Of a stretch of 64,000 nt of DNA, positions 55,484 to 64,000 are shown piece after piece (position 1 is the stretch's first letter; every line of letters begins with the position of its first letter). The translations under genes were made by a program, and so were the position numbers. The stretch spans positions 2,880,001 to 2,944,000 of the forward strand of contig NZ_CP053021.1 of assembly GCF_013001025.1 (NCBI RefSeq), in the 5' to 3' direction. This DNA is from Sphingobium yanoikuyae. GTDB lineage: Bacteria > Pseudomonadota > Alphaproteobacteria > Sphingomonadales > Sphingomonadaceae. The notes beneath the pieces are model-generated. The model had not been told where the DNA came from. It searched no databases and worked only from the letters and a program-made list of their open reading frames with translations.

Positions 55484-55512
55484 GCCCCGCGCGGCGAACC
55501 GGCGGGGCCTTT
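55484..55512 (-). terminator. Terminator of the PilZ gene
   Basis: GCCCCGC (55484-55490) and GCGGGGC (55502-55508) with an inner CGG/CCG stem; flanked by an A run on the left (T run on the minus strand) and CTTTT on the right, so it may act in both directions. Confidence 0.78.
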
Positions 55513-55537
55513 TGCCAACCCATTTATATCATCGGTA

Positions 55538-55906
55538 TCAGCGGCGCGTGATCGTCGCGGAACGCAGATAGTCCGGCAGGGCCTGCCGCGACACGCCATT
55601 GGCGACCGGCTTGCGCGCCAGTTGCGGATCGATCGGCGCGTCGAAGGCGAAGCCGATCTTGTCATCGCGCGACCAGGCGACAGCCCCCTCGACCAGGCCA
55701 ACACCGCGCAGTTCGAGACGCAGCCGCGTGCCGGCGGGAATGGCGCGTTCGCAATCCGCCATCAGGCCGGTGGCCGACAGATTGCGCACGCGCGCCTTGC
55801 CCAGATCGACGCCATCCAGCGTGCTGAGGCTGGTGAGCAGGAACAGGCTGTCGCGCGGCGCGGAACGAGCCGGTCCCCGATCAGAATTTCCCGTTTCCTT
55901 ATCCAT
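55538..55906 (-). CDS. PilZ-domain protein
   Basis: Single-domain PilZ protein of 122 aa, a family that binds cyclic-di-GMP. The motif expected for ligand binding, RxxxR...(D/N)xSxxG, is partly visible as ARSAPRDS and VRNLSATGLMADC, and AVAWSRDDKIGFAFDAPI is the typical C-terminal strand pair. Without a clean RxxxR, ligand binding is not certain. The ATG at 55906 gives the compact form. Monocistronic; target unknown. Confidence 0.8.
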   Translation of the reverse strand: MDKETGNSDRGPARSAPRDSLFLLTSLSTLDGVDLGKARVRNLSATGLMADCERAIPAGTRLRLELRGVGLVEGAVAWSRDDKIGFAFDAPIDPQLARKPVANGVSRQALPDYLRSATITRR

Positions 55907-55982
55907 GACTATTCCCGCAAAATGACACTTGGCCAACAGGATAGTCATGCGACGTGGAGAAAGGGTTAACCGCCGCAGGGGG

Positions 55983-56447
55983 TTAATCGTCGCGGGAGAC
56001 TTTTTCCTGACGCTCGTGCCGCTCCTGCGCCTCGACCGTCATGGTCGCGATCGGACGGGCTTCCAGCCGGCCCAGCGAGATCGGCTCGCCGGTGACTTCG
56101 CAATAGCCATATTCGCCTTCGTCGATACGGCGGAGCGCCGCGTCGATCTTGGAGATCAGCTTGCGCTGGCGGTCGCGGGTGCGCAGTTCGATCGACCAGT
56201 CGGTCTCGCTCGATGCGCGGTCGTTGAGGTCGGGTTCGCGCAGCGGTTCATTCTGCAGCACAGCGAGCGTGCCTTCCGCTTCCGACAGGATCTGTTTCTT
56301 CCAGTCCCAGAGACGCTGCCGGAAATATTCCTGCTGCAGGGGGTTCATGAATTCTTCGTCAGCCGACGGACGATAATCGTCCGGGAGTGTTACGGTCGAT
56401 TTTGGCGGCTTCACACCGTCTTTATCGGAATTCAGTACCGATGCCAT
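55983..56447 (-). CDS. dksA: DksA-family RNA polymerase-binding regulator
   Basis: Stringent-response cofactor, 154 aa, which enters the RNA polymerase secondary channel and acts with ppGpp. Coiled-coil region LQQEYFRQRLWDWKKQI and a DxxDxA-type tip LNDRASSETDWSI. The globular C-terminal domain YGYCEVTGEPISLGRL keeps one of the four zinc cysteines of E. coli DksA, the alphaproteobacterial variant that does not need a C4 zinc finger. The start at 56447 is preceded by GGAGAG. Promoters for it and the opposite gene lie in a region containing CtrA-like half-sites. Confidence 0.93.
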   Translation of the reverse strand: MASVLNSDKDGVKPPKSTVTLPDDYRPSADEEFMNPLQQEYFRQRLWDWKKQILSEAEGTLAVLQNEPLREPDLNDRASSETDWSIELRTRDRQRKLISKIDAALRRIDEGEYGYCEVTGEPISLGRLEARPIATMTVEAQERHERQEKVSRDD

Positions 56448-56683
56448 CTGGCTCTCCGACTCGAGAGGCCCCGGCGCTGTAAGTTCCGGGCGCCCATGAC
56501 TTTTGTTTGAGCGGGCCTCATAGCCATCGCGACGAGGCGATACAAGCGGACAATGCGCACTCCGGCGCATCCCCTAGGCCAGCTGACGCACCCGGAACGG
56601 ACAGCGCGACTCCATCAGGGTTTTCCCCGATCTCGCCATCCGGATGTTCATGCAGCCCATCCTTAACGTTCCACAATGACACG

Positions 56684-56691
56684 TTAACCAT
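56684..56691 (+). promoter_or_regulatory. CtrA-like half-site 1
   Basis: TTAACCAT, the consensus half-site I associate with the cell-cycle regulator CtrA, within CACGTTAACCATCGC. A further TTAACG lies 20 bp upstream. Functional only if CtrA acts here. Confidence 0.4.
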
Positions 56692-56739
56692 CGCGATTGA
56701 CTCAAACGCCCGGTTTTTCGGACCTTTTACGACGCAAAG

Positions 56740-56747
56740 ATGGTTAA
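56740..56747 (-). promoter_or_regulatory. CtrA-like half-site 2
   Basis: ATGGTTAA, the reverse orientation of the same half-site, 56 bp from the first and followed by GTTAACGC at 56758. Two opposed sites flank the presumed promoter of the gene at 56861. Confidence 0.4.
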
Positions 56748-56860
56748 TGCCCTTGCAGTTAACGCTTTATTTTGCGTTGGTATGCAGTAGGGAATGGCAG
56801 GGTTCACGCTACGGAAGGCACCGATGGCGCGAATGGGTAAACAGGACTAGAGAAGATCCT

Positions 56861-57751
56861 ATGTCGGTTCGGATGGCTTTGGCAAAATTGTGCGCCTGCA
56901 CTTGTGGCGGCGCCATCATTGGCGGAGGCGCCGTCCATGTGGCGGAAAATGCGCGTCCGGCAACGGTCTACAGCACCAAGAGTGTGAAGGCCAAGCCGCG
57001 CCAGCGCGTCCTGGCCACGGCCAAGCGCCCGCCGGCCAAGAAGCCCGCCCCGATCCGCTTGACCGTGACCACGCCGTCGCCGCCCATCCCGCTGCCCCCG
57101 CCGCCGGTGCAGGCCGCTTTGCCGCTGATGGCTGGCGGGCCGACCCCGACCGCAGCGCCGATCGGCGGTAGCAGCGGCTTTGGCGGCAGCAGCGGTTTCA
57201 TCGGCGGCTTCTTTGGTGGCGGCAGCAGCGGTGGCGGCACGGTGGTGATCTCCACCACCGGTTCGACGGGCTCGAGCGGCTCCAACTCGCCCACGCCGCC
57301 GACATCGACGACCAGCGGTTCGGATTCGCCGACACCGCCGACGTCGACCTCCAGCGGTACGACGTCGACCACGACGACCTCGACGTCGACCTCCACATCG
57401 ACTTCGACCTCTACGTCCACATCGACCTCTTCCTCGTCGGGCGCGACATCGACCTCGACGTCCAGTTCGACCTCGACCGGATCGTCGAGCTTCGGCAGCA
57501 CGTCGTCGAGCAGCTCGACCAGCAGTTCCACGTCGACCTCGACATCGTCGGGCACCTCTTCGGGCACGCCGCCGCCTCCCGCGCCGCCGCCGCCGACCGA
57601 TGTGCCGGCGCCGCCGATGGTGCTGCTGTTCGGCGCCGGTGCCGCCGCGCTGCTGATGCGCAAGCGCCTGGCCGATCGCAATACGGAGCTGTCGATCGAG
57701 GGCCATGGCCCGGCCAAGCCTATCCCGATCATCCGCACCGGCGACATCTGA
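56861..57751 (+). CDS. Ser/Thr-rich PEP-CTERM surface protein
   Basis: Exported protein of 296 aa with a C-terminal PEP-CTERM-type sorting signal, VPAPPMVLLFGAGAAALLMR followed by basic residues. Such tails direct proteins to exosortase and are linked to exopolysaccharide-rich surfaces. The N-terminus (MSVRMALAKLCACTCGGAIIGGG) could be a leader. Middle: basic linker, Pro-rich stretch, Gly/Ser loop, then about 75 residues of Thr-Ser repeats (57340-57560), a possible O-glycosylated stalk. The ATG at 56861 is used; upstream in-frame codons belong to the control region. No exosortase gene is in the window. Confidence 0.8.
   Translation: MSVRMALAKLCACTCGGAIIGGGAVHVAENARPATVYSTKSVKAKPRQRVLATAKRPPAKKPAPIRLTVTTPSPPIPLPPPPVQAALPLMAGGPTPTAAPIGGSSGFGGSSGFIGGFFGGGSSGGGTVVISTTGSTGSSGSNSPTPPTSTTSGSDSPTPPTSTSSGTTSTTTTSTSTSTSTSTSTSTSTSSSSGATSTSTSSSTSTGSSSFGSTSSSSSTSSSTSTSTSSGTSSGTPPPPAPPPPTDVPAPPMVLLFGAGAAALLMRKRLADRNTELSIEGHGPAKPIPIIRTGDI
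57340..57560 (+). repeat. Low-complexity Thr/Ser codon repeat
   Basis: Tandem TCGACC/TCCACC/TCGACG hexamer-type units coding TSTSTS, inside the PEP-CTERM gene. Slippage-prone and likely to vary in length between strains. Confidence 0.8.
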
Positions 57752-57776
57752 GCCGGCACTGTCCGAGAACCAAAAA

Positions 57777-57800
57777 GGGCGGCCCTGGGGCCGCCCTTTT
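57777..57800. terminator. Bidirectional terminator
   Basis: GGGCGGCC (57777-57784), loop CTGG, GGCCGCCC (57789-57796), preceded by AAAAA and followed by TTTT. It serves the PEP-CTERM gene and the convergent host-attachment gene. Confidence 0.9.
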
Positions 57801-57823
57801 CTTTTACCGACAGGATTTCCCGC

Positions 57824-59765
<1,942 letters not shown>

Positions 59766-59793
59766 GAAAAGGCCTCAAGCAAGGAAACGGGCG

Positions 59794-60558
59794 ATGCGCA
59801 TCCTCCTCACCAATGACGATGGCGTCCATGCGCCGGGGCTGAAGGTGCTGGAGGCGATCGCCCGCACCCTGTCCGACGATATCTGGATCGTTGCGCCCAG
59901 CGAGGAACAGTCCGGCGCAGGCCACAGCCTGACGCTGACCCGGCCGCTGCGCATCCGCAAGCATGGCGACAAACATTATAGCGTCACCGGCACGCCGACC
60001 GATGCGGTGATGATGGCGGTCGGCCATCTGATGAAGGACGCGAAACCGGACCTGGTCCTGTCGGGCGTCAATCGCGGGGCCAACCTGGCCGAGGACGTCA
60101 CCTATTCGGGCACCGTCGCCGCCGCGATGGAGGGTGCGATTTCCGGCATCAAGTCGATCGCGCTGAGCCAGGTCTATGCCCGTGAGGCGATGGGCGACGC
60201 GGTACCCTTTGCTGCCGCCGAAGCCTGGGGCGAGCGGGTGCTGCGCCCGCTGATCGCCATGCCGGCCAGCCCGCGCCTGCTGTTCAACGTCAATTTCCCC
60301 GCGATCGCCCCGGACAGGATCAAGGGCGTGCGCGTGGTGCGGCAGGGCTTCCATGACATCGACCGGACGAAGATCATCGAGGGCACCGATCCGCGCGGCT
60401 ATCGCTATTACTGGTTTGGCCTGGGGCGGAGCGATTCCGCGCCCGAGGGAACCGATCTGGCGGCCATCGCAGATGAGTATATCGCGGTGACGCCGCTTCA
60501 TTATGACCTGACGCAGGATGGCGCGCTGGCGGCGACGGCGCAGGCATTTTCGGACTGA
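59794..60558 (+). CDS. surE: 5'-nucleotidase SurE
   Basis: Metal-dependent nucleoside monophosphatase, 254 aa, linked to stationary-phase survival. Signature MRILLTNDDGVHAPGL with the two metal Asp, then VAPSEEQSGAGHSLTLTRPL, GTPTDAVMMA and LVLSGVNRGANLAEDVTYSGTV with Ser/Asn ligands. It follows serS by 28 bp and precedes the NlpD-like lipoprotein gene. In many proteobacteria surE is next to pcm and nlpD; pcm is missing here, so serS-surE-nlpD is the local order, common in alphaproteobacteria. Confidence 0.96.
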   Translation: MRILLTNDDGVHAPGLKVLEAIARTLSDDIWIVAPSEEQSGAGHSLTLTRPLRIRKHGDKHYSVTGTPTDAVMMAVGHLMKDAKPDLVLSGVNRGANLAEDVTYSGTVAAAMEGAISGIKSIALSQVYAREAMGDAVPFAAAEAWGERVLRPLIAMPASPRLLFNVNFPAIAPDRIKGVRVVRQGFHDIDRTKIIEGTDPRGYRYYWFGLGRSDSAPEGTDLAAIADEYIAVTPLHYDLTQDGALAATAQAFSD

Positions 60559-60581
60559 CTGACGCTCCGGGGGGAGACCAT

Positions 60582-61712
60582 ATGGCTGGACATCTGAGGG
60601 GGCGGCGCTGGCTGCCCATGGCGCCGCTGCCGCTGCTGCTGGCGGGTTGCATCCCTGCCCCGGTGCAGGACAGCGCCCCCTATGCCGCCCCCCTGCCCCC
60701 GGCCCAGCCGGCGCCCGCCATTCCGCCATCGCCCAGCATGCCGCCGCAACCGGTCAAGCCCGAACCGCAGATGATCGAGCGCAAACCGGTCTGGACGGCG
60801 CAGCAGGTGACGGCGAATGCGCGGACGGTGGCCGCCAGCCTCTACAGCGTGCAGCCGGGCGACACGCTGCGCGGCATCGGCAACCGCACCGGCGCGGGAT
60901 CGGACGCGATCGCACGGGCCAACGGACTGGCCCCGCCCTATGCGCTGCGGCCGGGGCAGAGCCTGTCGATCCCCAGCGGGCGTTATCATGCGGTGGCAGA
61001 GGGGGAGACCGGCATCGCCATCGCCGTGGCCTATGGCGTGCGGTGGAGCGACATTGTCGACATCAATGGCCTGACCGAACCCTATGTACTGCGGCGCGGG
61101 CAGCGACTGCTGCTGCCCGGTGGCGAGATGCCGGCCGCCCCGGTGGCGGCGCAGCCGGTCCGGGCGCCCGCATCCAGCCTGGAACAGCGCGCCGCCGCCT
61201 TCCGCATCGACATTGACGATGTGCTGACCGGCGGCCAGCCTGCCGTCGCGGAGGAGAAGCCGCGCACGGTGGCCAAGGCGCAGCCCCGCCCCCTGCCCTC
61301 CAATGTGCCGATCGCCCAGCCTGGCGGCTTTTCCGGCCAATTCGCCTGGCCGCTCAAGGGCAATATCCTCTCGCGCTTCGGCCCCGGCGAAAGCGGCGCC
61401 AAGAATAACGGCATCGACATTGCCGCGCCGATCGGCACGCCGATCCGCGCGGCGGCTGATGGAGTCGTCGCCTATGCCGGCGACAGCATCGCGGTGTTCG
61501 GCGGCCTCATCCTCATCACCCATGGTAGCGGCTGGGTCAGCGCCTATGGCCATGCCAACCGGATCGACGTGGTTCGCGGGCAGAAGGTGACTAAGGGCCA
61601 GGTGATTGGCCTCAGCGGTGACACAGGCTATGCCAGCAAGCCGAAGCTGCATTTCGAGCTGCGCAAGGACCGAGTGCCGATCAATCCCATGACCCAATTG
61701 CCCACCCCATGA
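60582..61712 (+). CDS. NlpD-like LysM/LytM lipoprotein
   Basis: Envelope lipoprotein, 376 aa. Lipobox LLLAGC (Cys about 24), Pro-rich linker, LysM domain (about 88-132, YSVQPGDTLRGIGNRTGAG), second LysM-like repeat (about 133-180), and a C-terminal LytM/M23 domain (about 250-370). In the M23 domain the first zinc histidine is replaced: NNGIDIAAPIGTP instead of HxGxDIAAP, while YGHAN and LHFELR are kept. This matches NlpD/EnvC-type inactive activators that switch on amidases during cell division. Coupled to the channel gene by an ATGA overlap. Confidence 0.9.
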   Translation: MAGHLRGRRWLPMAPLPLLLAGCIPAPVQDSAPYAAPLPPAQPAPAIPPSPSMPPQPVKPEPQMIERKPVWTAQQVTANARTVAASLYSVQPGDTLRGIGNRTGAGSDAIARANGLAPPYALRPGQSLSIPSGRYHAVAEGETGIAIAVAYGVRWSDIVDINGLTEPYVLRRGQRLLLPGGEMPAAPVAAQPVRAPASSLEQRAAAFRIDIDDVLTGGQPAVAEEKPRTVAKAQPRPLPSNVPIAQPGGFSGQFAWPLKGNILSRFGPGESGAKNNGIDIAAPIGTPIRAAADGVVAYAGDSIAVFGGLILITHGSGWVSAYGHANRIDVVRGQKVTKGQVIGLSGDTGYASKPKLHFELRKDRVPINPMTQLPTP

Positions 61713-62767
61713 AGATCGCGCCGCCGCCTTCGGCATCGCCCATGGCCGGCTTTCTGCGGCGGCGATCGGCGCTGCCGGTCTGGGCGGACCTCGCCTGGCG
61801 GGTGGTGCTGGTCTTTGGCCTGATCGCGATCGTGCTGGCGCTCCACTGGTTCGGGCGCGACGGTCTCAAGGACAATTATGACGACCAGATCAGCTTCATC
61901 GACGTGCTCTATTTCACCACGGTCACCGTCACCACGGTCGGCTATGGCGATATCGTGCCGGTCTCGCCCGAAGCGCGCCTGTTCGAATCCATCTTCGTCA
62001 CGCCGATCCGGCTGTTCGTCTGGATCATCTTTCTGGGCACGGCCTATAATCTCTTCTTCCGCAACATCCTCTACAGGTGGCGCATGGCACGCATTCAGGC
62101 CGATCTGCACAATCATATCGTCGTCACCGGTTTCGGCACCAGCGGCCAGGAGGCGGTGAACGAGCTGCTGGCGCGTGGCACCGACCCGCGCGAGATCGTG
62201 GTGATCGACGGCAGCGAGAAAGCGCTGGACCATGCCGAGGCGCTGGGCTGCAACGTGCTGTGCGGCGACAGCACCCGCGACAAGACGCTGAAGGACGTGG
62301 CCATCCACCGTGCCCGCACGATGATCGTGTCGGCGGGACGCGACGACACGTCGATTCTGATTACGCTCACTGCGCGCCATCTGGCCCCGCGCCTGCCGAT
62401 CAGCATCGTCGTGCGCAACGAGGATAATGAAGTGCCCGCGCGCCAGGCGGGCGCCACCACGGTCATCAACCCGGTCAGCTTTGCCGGGCTGCTGCTGGCG
62501 GGCAGCACCAGCGGCAAGCATATTGCCGACTATATGGCCGATCTCGCCGCCTCGGGCGGCCGGGTGAAGCTGCACGAGCGGCCAGTGCTGCCGCAGGAAA
62601 TCGGCCAGCCGCTTTCGGCGATCGGCACGGGCCTGGGCGTGCGCATCTATCGCGGCGACCATCCGATCGGCTTCTGGGAGGAAGGCGCGCGAGCGCTCCA
62701 GACCGGCGACTGCATCATCGAGATCGTGGAAGAAACCGGCGCCATGCCTCGCCCTGACGATCAATAG
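61709..62767 (+). CDS. Potassium channel with RCK (TrkA-N) domain
   Basis: Inner-membrane ion channel, 352 aa. TM1 (about 29-48), a pore helix and the K+ selectivity filter TVTTVGYGD (about 72-80), TM2 (about 95-115), then a cytoplasmic RCK N-terminal domain starting HIVVTGFGTSGQEAVNELLA (about 135 on) with a Rossmann nucleotide-binding fold, and a TrkA-C-like C-terminus (about 260-345). Resembles Kch/MthK-type channels. ATGA overlap with the lipoprotein gene points to co-expression, an uncommon pairing. Confidence 0.92.
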   Translation: MKIAPPPSASPMAGFLRRRSALPVWADLAWRVVLVFGLIAIVLALHWFGRDGLKDNYDDQISFIDVLYFTTVTVTTVGYGDIVPVSPEARLFESIFVTPIRLFVWIIFLGTAYNLFFRNILYRWRMARIQADLHNHIVVTGFGTSGQEAVNELLARGTDPREIVVIDGSEKALDHAEALGCNVLCGDSTRDKTLKDVAIHRARTMIVSAGRDDTSILITLTARHLAPRLPISIVVRNEDNEVPARQAGATTVINPVSFAGLLLAGSTSGKHIADYMADLAASGGRVKLHERPVLPQEIGQPLSAIGTGLGVRIYRGDHPIGFWEEGARALQTGDCIIEIVEETGAMPRPDDQ

Positions 62768-62920
62768 GTTCAAATCAGCGACAGACTGAACATGTTTGTT
62801 GCGCCACAGCAACATAGAGCAAAATTCGTGCTACCAACGGTGCAGCGCAGCATGCGGCCAATTGCCTTGCTGTCATAGAATGGCAACACTCCCTCAGGTC
62901 TGATTTTTGAGGGGTAGAAT

Positions 62921-64000
62921 ATGCGCTTGAAAAATGTCCTGAAAACCGGCGTCCTGCTGTCCGCCTTCCTTTATAACGCATCGTCTTTCGCCCAATCCGC
63001 CGCGCCGCAGGCCGATGATGCCGGGGCCATCATCGTCACCGGGTCGCGCATCCGCCAGAATCCGCTGGACCAGGACAAGCCGATCGTCACCGTCGATCAG
63101 GAAGCGATCGCGCGGACCGGCCTTTCCTCCATCGCCGACGTGCTGCAGCGCATTCCGAGCGCTGGCGGCGGCCTCAACACCAAGGTCAACAATGCCGGCA
63201 ATATCGGTGGTCCGCCCGACGGCACCGGCGTCAGCTCCGGCTCGGCCGAAATCGACCTGCGTTACCTGGGCGCCAAGCGCACGCTGATCCTGGTCGACGG
63301 CATGCGCTATGTGAACGGCTCGGCCGCCGGCGGCATCCCCGCTTCGGTCGACTTGAACTCCATCCCTGCCAGCATGATCGAACGGGTCGAGGTGCTGCAG
63401 TCGGGCGCCTCCCCGCTCTATGGCTCCGACGCGGTTGCCGGCGTCGTCAACATCATTACCAAGCAGTCGCAGAAGGGCCTCGACCTGTCCGCCCAGTTCG
63501 GCACTTATGAACAAGGCGATGGCGAAACCTATGATCTCAACGCCAGCTATGGCCTGCAGTCCGATAGGGTGTCGATCGTCTTTGGCGGCAATTATGTGAA
63601 GCAGCAGAGCGTCCGCACCGCCGATCGCTCCATCTCCCGCTTCCCCAATCCGGGCCAGACGAGCTGCGCCGACCCGATCGGCGGCTGTTCCGGTGCGACG
63701 CCCAACGGCCGCTTCATGATCGGCGACGAGGATCTGACGCTGATCGCGCCGGTCAGCGGGCGCCCGACCTATCCGGGAGACTTCAAGAATTTCACTTCGG
63801 CCGATCGCTATAATTTCGCGCCGGAAAATTACCTGCTGACGCCGTCGGAACGCTATGGCGGCTTCCTCAACGCCAAGTTCGAATTTTCCGACAATGTCAG
63901 CCTGCGCACGCGGCTGGTCTATCAGCATCGCAGTTCGACCACCCAGGCCGCGCCGCTGCCGCTGTTCGTCGGCCCGGATGCGGGCAATGGCAATCTGCTC
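62921..64000 (+). CDS. TonB-dependent receptor (3' end cut by window)
   Basis: Outer-membrane receptor, first 360 residues only. Signal peptide (MRLKNVLKTGVLLSAFLYNA to about residue 25), then IIVTGSRIRQNP (TonB-box region), a plug domain (about 50-190: SSIADVLQRIPSAGGGLN, LRYLGAKRTLILVDGMRY, ERVEVLQSGASPLYGSDAVAGVVNIITK) and early barrel strands. Plug wording (LILVDGMRYVNG, GSDAVAGVVNI) is typical of the receptor group that takes siderophores, vitamin B12 or diverse nutrients, so substrate is open. GAGGGG lies 8 nt before the ATG. Confidence 0.92.
   Translation, partial: MRLKNVLKTGVLLSAFLYNASSFAQSAAPQADDAGAIIVTGSRIRQNPLDQDKPIVTVDQEAIARTGLSSIADVLQRIPSAGGGLNTKVNNAGNIGGPPDGTGVSSGSAEIDLRYLGAKRTLILVDGMRYVNGSAAGGIPASVDLNSIPASMIERVEVLQSGASPLYGSDAVAGVVNIITKQSQKGLDLSAQFGTYEQGDGETYDLNASYGLQSDRVSIVFGGNYVKQQSVRTADRSISRFPNPGQTSCADPIGGCSGATPNGRFMIGDEDLTLIAPVSGRPTYPGDFKNFTSADRYNFAPENYLLTPSERYGGFLNAKFEFSDNVSLRTRLVYQHRSSTTQAAPLPLFVGPDAGNGNLL

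Larger units (their letters stand above)
56448..56860. other. AT-rich divergent control region of dksA and the PEP-CTERM gene
   Basis: 413 bp with no supported gene. It is rich in GTTAAC-type elements, and holds TTAACCAT and ATGGTTAA half-sites and TTGACT (56697). An open frame continuing into the PEP-CTERM gene lacks a start with features of translation. Confidence 0.5.

Overview
The window looks like chromosomal DNA from a Sphingomonadaceae bacterium, most like Sphingobium or Novosphingobium. GC content is high, TonB-dependent receptors are abundant, ManD closely resembles the Novosphingobium aromaticivorans enzyme, and three intergenic repeat families of a kind I associate with sphingomonads are present. 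Taxonomy is inferred from gene content only; there is no rRNA, tRNA, CRISPR array, insertion sequence or phage gene in the window.

Layout. (1) 1-7.5 kb is a signalling island: an HWE histidine kinase fused to a receiver (cut by the window edge), CheR, and a large CHASE3-GAF hybrid kinase with three receivers, divergent from a cyclic-nucleotide-binding, thioredoxin-reductase-like flavoprotein. (2) 7.5-15 kb holds a DUF6624-like protein, the divergent ohrR/ohr peroxide pair with two operator copies, putA with a divergent Lrp-type regulator, and a secreted SGNH hydrolase. (3) 15.3-33.5 kb is a glucuronoxylan and uronate utilization locus: a TonB receptor, GH2, fructuronate reductase, hexuronate MFS transporter, mannonate dehydratase, two tandem GH3 enzymes, and a divergent GH67 alpha-glucuronidase with a LacI regulator. 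(4) 33.5-37.2 kb is mixed: a low-GC orphan gene, repeats, purB, an EF-hand protein and a small membrane protein. (5) 37.4-42.5 kb is a Weimberg-type D-xylose operon (xylX, xylB, xylC, MFS transporter, galM). (6) 42.5-64 kb is mostly housekeeping and envelope: lapA-pyrF, a GH43 enzyme, thioesterase, outer membrane protein, sdaA, tamB-tamA, DUF1465/DUF465 proteins, PilZ, DksA, a PEP-CTERM protein, host-attachment protein, serS, surE, an NlpD-like lipoprotein, a potassium channel, and a second TonB receptor cut by the right edge.

How it works together. Xylo-oligosaccharides would enter through the TonB receptor. GH67 and GH3 (with GH43 and possibly GH2 and the SGNH esterase) would trim side chains and release xylose and glucuronate. 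Xylose is oxidized by XylB and XylC, and XylX dehydrates 2-keto-3-deoxyxylonate. Fructuronate is reduced by UxuB and mannonate is dehydrated by ManD. A 14-bp palindrome, TGGTAGCGCTATCA, is identical upstream of the TonB receptor and of xylX, and variants occur between GH3 and GH67 and again upstream of the TonB receptor. This predicts one xylose-responsive LacI/XylR regulon across the two loci. A second, GntR-type motif sits before manD. Xylonate dehydratase, ketoglutarate semialdehyde dehydrogenase, uronate isomerase and KDG-catabolic genes are absent here and must lie elsewhere if the pathways are complete.

Most unusual observations: serS carries an in-frame, low-GC insertion of about 45 codons inside the catalytic domain; galM appears to start at a CTG codon overlapping the upstream stop; lacI seems translationally coupled to a seven-codon leader ORF; and the thioredoxin-reductase-like protein lacks the redox CxxC.
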